A stretch of DNA of 64,000 nucleotides from Harmothoe impar. Taxonomy: Eukaryota; Annelida; Polychaeta; Phyllodocida; Polynoidae. Position numbers and translations under genes: made by a program. This document shows positions 61,546 to 64,000 of the stretch, piece by piece (the stretch's first letter is position 1; each line of letters starts with the position of its first letter). The notes beneath the pieces were generated by a model. It worked only from the letters and a program-made list of their open reading frames with translations. It had not been told where the DNA came from and did no database searches. The stretch lies in contig OX381710.1 in NCBI GenBank assembly GCA_947462335.1, positions 2,294,001-2,358,000 on the forward strand, written 5' to 3'.

Positions 61546-63761
61546 TGCACACAAAAAAAAAAAACCCACAAGTTTCTCATTCCAATCAAGATACACAGCG
61601 GTGCTATATCAATGCATCATGAGGAGTAAAGTGTTTTAAAGCAACATGGAACCTTTAAAGGGTTAAAAGATGGTATCACTGTTTGTGTAGCATGTGCCGT
61701 GTATCAAACATGTGACTCACTCTCACCAAATTGATGCAAGTAAAATGGTGCCTTACACAATCACTTGCCATACATGATCACTTGCTGTATATGATAGAAA
61801 AAACAAAAAAATCACCATTTTTTTCCACAAAGAGCCTTATTTAGCACAATGTGGGATCATCCTACATTAAATAGAAGGGGCTACAATTTTGAGAGAAAAA
61901 GAATAAATATGACTAGGTCAAATCGTGACATAGACTGCAAAAAGTTGTTGTCCGTGAACAGCAAAATGTGCTGTTATTTTACTGTACTTTAGCTGTAAAA
62001 AAATAATACAGCAAATTTAGCTGTACATGTACAATTCTGTTGCCGGAGATGCCGGTTTGAATCCCATAACCAGCAACCAGAGGGAGAGAGAGTGGAGAGG
62101 TTGGAGGGAGTACCATACTCCACAGCTCCAAGGAGATTTTTTCACATATACTCCATCCTCTACCAACATAGAATAAGAAAATGGTATATACGTAATAAGC
62201 ACACACACCCTGATAAGCACACACCCCCCGTTTTGGGCCGGTTCTAATACTAGAAGTTACCAACACTTTCTCAATTTTTGACCCCAATTAAACTCTGATC
62301 TACTAAAAGGTGTCAATTATAATTTTTTAAAGTGCACTGTGCTGTTACTATGTTGAATAAGGTACCCATCCTATGATAAGGAATTTATATAACTCATGAT
62401 GCTCATTTGTCATAGGCATTCGAGTTGGTTTCGAACCTTAGCAGCTCCACAAATACAACTTGATATTTTCAATAGCCTATTGATGCAGCCTACATATAAG
62501 TGACTGTCCTGCAGGCTCAGTTGGTAGAGCAGCGGTTGATGGAGCCTGAGGGTCTCAGGTTCAAGTCCCAACAGGGAACAACCAAACAAGGTACATTCCT
62601 CCTGATGCAATTATTAAAGTAACATTTTTTGGTACACTGAAATGTTACTTTTGAACTTATGCAGAAGATAAAACCATTGTATCTGTATAATCTGCAGGAA
62701 AGAGGTCAAATTGACTTAGATAAATATTGGCCATCAAGATTACAATGCAACTAATGGCAGTTCAGTACTTATTAAGTACATTACTGCAATGCGGTATCCT
62801 CCATATCAAATCCTAAGACATGGACAGGCCAAAAAAAAGAACGTTAGTGTCAGGTAACCCGACAGACCCTATCAAAGCAGGGCTGACCGGCTGGCTGGTA
62901 TTTTCATGTTAAAAAAAAAAAAGTAAAAAAAAGAAAAAAACGACCTTCCAACCCTACATTTTCTGCCCATGTCACCTGAAACAAACCTTCTTTTTTTTGC
63001 CTAACCTTGAAGCCATGCTTATTTAACATTTTCTGGTGTGTTTGGGCATCCCAGCCATGGATGACTAGAAATGGCGCTAATACAGAGAGTTGAACCCCAG
63101 ACCTTAAGATCTGGGCCTACAGTAGATTCTGCCGTAGGTCTTAAGCAGAATTTACTGGAACCAAAGTTGCCCCCAATATTTGCTGTACAGGAACACTACT
63201 TACTTCTAACAGTGTAAATGATCAGTTGATGTACATGATCAGTACAGATCATCCGCAAAATAAAGCATTACTTTCTTTATTTTTTTCAGCTATTTTTTTA
63301 TAGTTTGAAGCCTCTACTATAAATTTTATAATGACCCTCAAATATTAAGCCTTATAACACTGTTTATGGGAGAAAGCGTTGCATTTTTGTACTTTCGATC
63401 ATGTACATTAACAGATCATGTTGGTTGGATGGTACGTTTTAAAGCCCCTCACCATGAAAAGGTGGAGACATGCACACAACGGATCACGTATGTCAACCAA
63501 CCATATACATCATATTTTGACCTGCATTGATCTGGTGAGGGAAGTACAGCAGCCACATTCTCCACCAGGAGTGGTAGATGGTATCATTCGGCACCTCCTG
63601 TCAGAAATCTCCCGCATCAAACCGCTCACACAGAATATGCAGCCACATCACCAGTGTATACTGATGCTAATGTAAATGTTCACGCACACATTATCTCTTT
63701 AGTGATGCATTGTTGTATTGCAGCAACATTTGTCATTTGTGTTCACAGAAAAAAAAAAGGT
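61546..63761. other. Intergenic, repeat fragments
   Basis: It has TACAGC-type MITE fragments (61940-62040, 63118-63225), a piggyBac-like MITE end near 61666, and a tRNA-like SINE at 62506-62580. A purine-rich tract (AAAAAAAAAAAGTAAAAAAA) lies near 62911. The 85-residue ORF at 63418-63675 is not convincing as a gene. Confidence 0.45.
62506..62580 (+). mobile_element. tRNA-like SINE head
   Basis: GGCTCAGTTGGTAGAGCAGC is a good A box, and GGTTCAAGTCCCAACAGGGA a good B box, at normal tRNA spacing. The acceptor stem pairs only partly (TCCTG against CAGGGA), which suggests a tRNA-derived SINE and not an intact tRNA gene. Confidence 0.55.
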
Positions 63762-63940
63762 AAGGTTGCCTCCAGAATGACTCCCCTCTAAAGGGGAGTC
63801 CAGGTCACCTGAGGGAGCCTAGGTGACGCTCTGGCTCACCTAAGGGAGTCACCTAAAGGAGTCATATAGCTTTCTGGGTCATATGACTCCCCAAGGTGAC
63901 TCCCTTAGGTCAGCCAGGGGAGTCATCTTGGAGGCAACTT
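63762..63940. mobile_element. MITE with AGTTGCCTCC ends and GGGAGTCA repeats
   Basis: The termini AAGGTTGCCTCCAGAATGAC and the inverse (GTCATCTTGGAGGCAACTT) are inverted repeats. Inside, GGGAGTCA/TGACTCCC phrases recur about seven times in both orientations. Confidence 0.8.
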
Positions 63941-64000
63941 AGACTGCCTTTTGACGCTGTTTCTTCTCTCTGTGTTGACAACAAACCAACCATCAGTGCA

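Noticed and set aside
62506..62580. Intact tRNA gene
   Set aside because: A and B boxes are good but the acceptor stem pairs poorly, so a tRNA-derived SINE is more likely.
63418..63675. Possible gene of 85 residues near the right edge
   Set aside because: No domain, splice signal or promoter supports it. It may be a transposon remnant.

Overview
This is animal (metazoan) nuclear DNA. Genes are split by short GT-AG introns, and small secreted cysteine-rich proteins sit in a sea of short inverted-repeat elements, microsatellites and G-rich runs. A protein-primed DNA transposon of the Maverick/Polinton (adintovirus-like) class occupies the middle, with a non-LTR retrotransposon inserted inside it. 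The repeat content fits a marine invertebrate such as a lancelet, but I cannot fix the species.

Layout. (1) 3.3-13.8 kb, minus strand: three tandem paralogous four-exon genes (A, B, C) for secreted proteins of about 150 residues with two cystine-knot-like modules. (2) 14.4-38.7 kb: the Maverick/Polinton. Minus-strand genes are two unknown ORFs, protein-primed DNA polymerase B and an acidic/basic protein. Plus-strand genes are an unknown protein, a DUF5662-like HD protein, the packaging ATPase, a small protein with an amphipathic tail, a conserved protein split in two, integrase with chromodomain, minor capsid (penton-like), a basic core-like protein, major capsid, adenain-like protease and a small coiled-coil protein. 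(3) 25.09-33.49 kb, minus strand: a LINE with an intact endonuclease/reverse transcriptase ORF2 and an unusual ORF1 joining coiled coil, RRM-like region, NADAR domain and, after one in-frame TAG, an SGNH hydrolase. It cuts one Polinton gene in two. (4) 39-46.5 kb: repeats, including a hammerhead-ribozyme-like motif, inverted promoter-like modules, RFX X-box palindromes and an unidentified ORF. (5) 46.5-51.0 kb, minus strand: paralogue D of the cysteine-rich family, so the transposon cluster lies between genes C and D. (6) 51-64 kb: MITEs, a minisatellite, tRNA-like SINE pieces, a two-exon ShKT-plus-sushi gene (59.0-59.9 kb) and an orphan exon (61.2-61.5 kb).

State of the Polinton. Polymerase and integrase each carry one in-frame stop, the acidic/basic gene looks frameshifted, and the split gene carries both the LINE and a TGA. 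Capsid, protease, ATPase and core-like genes are open. Removing the LINE leaves about 16 kb, a normal Polinton size. I could not find its terminal inverted repeats by eye, so its exact ends are unresolved.
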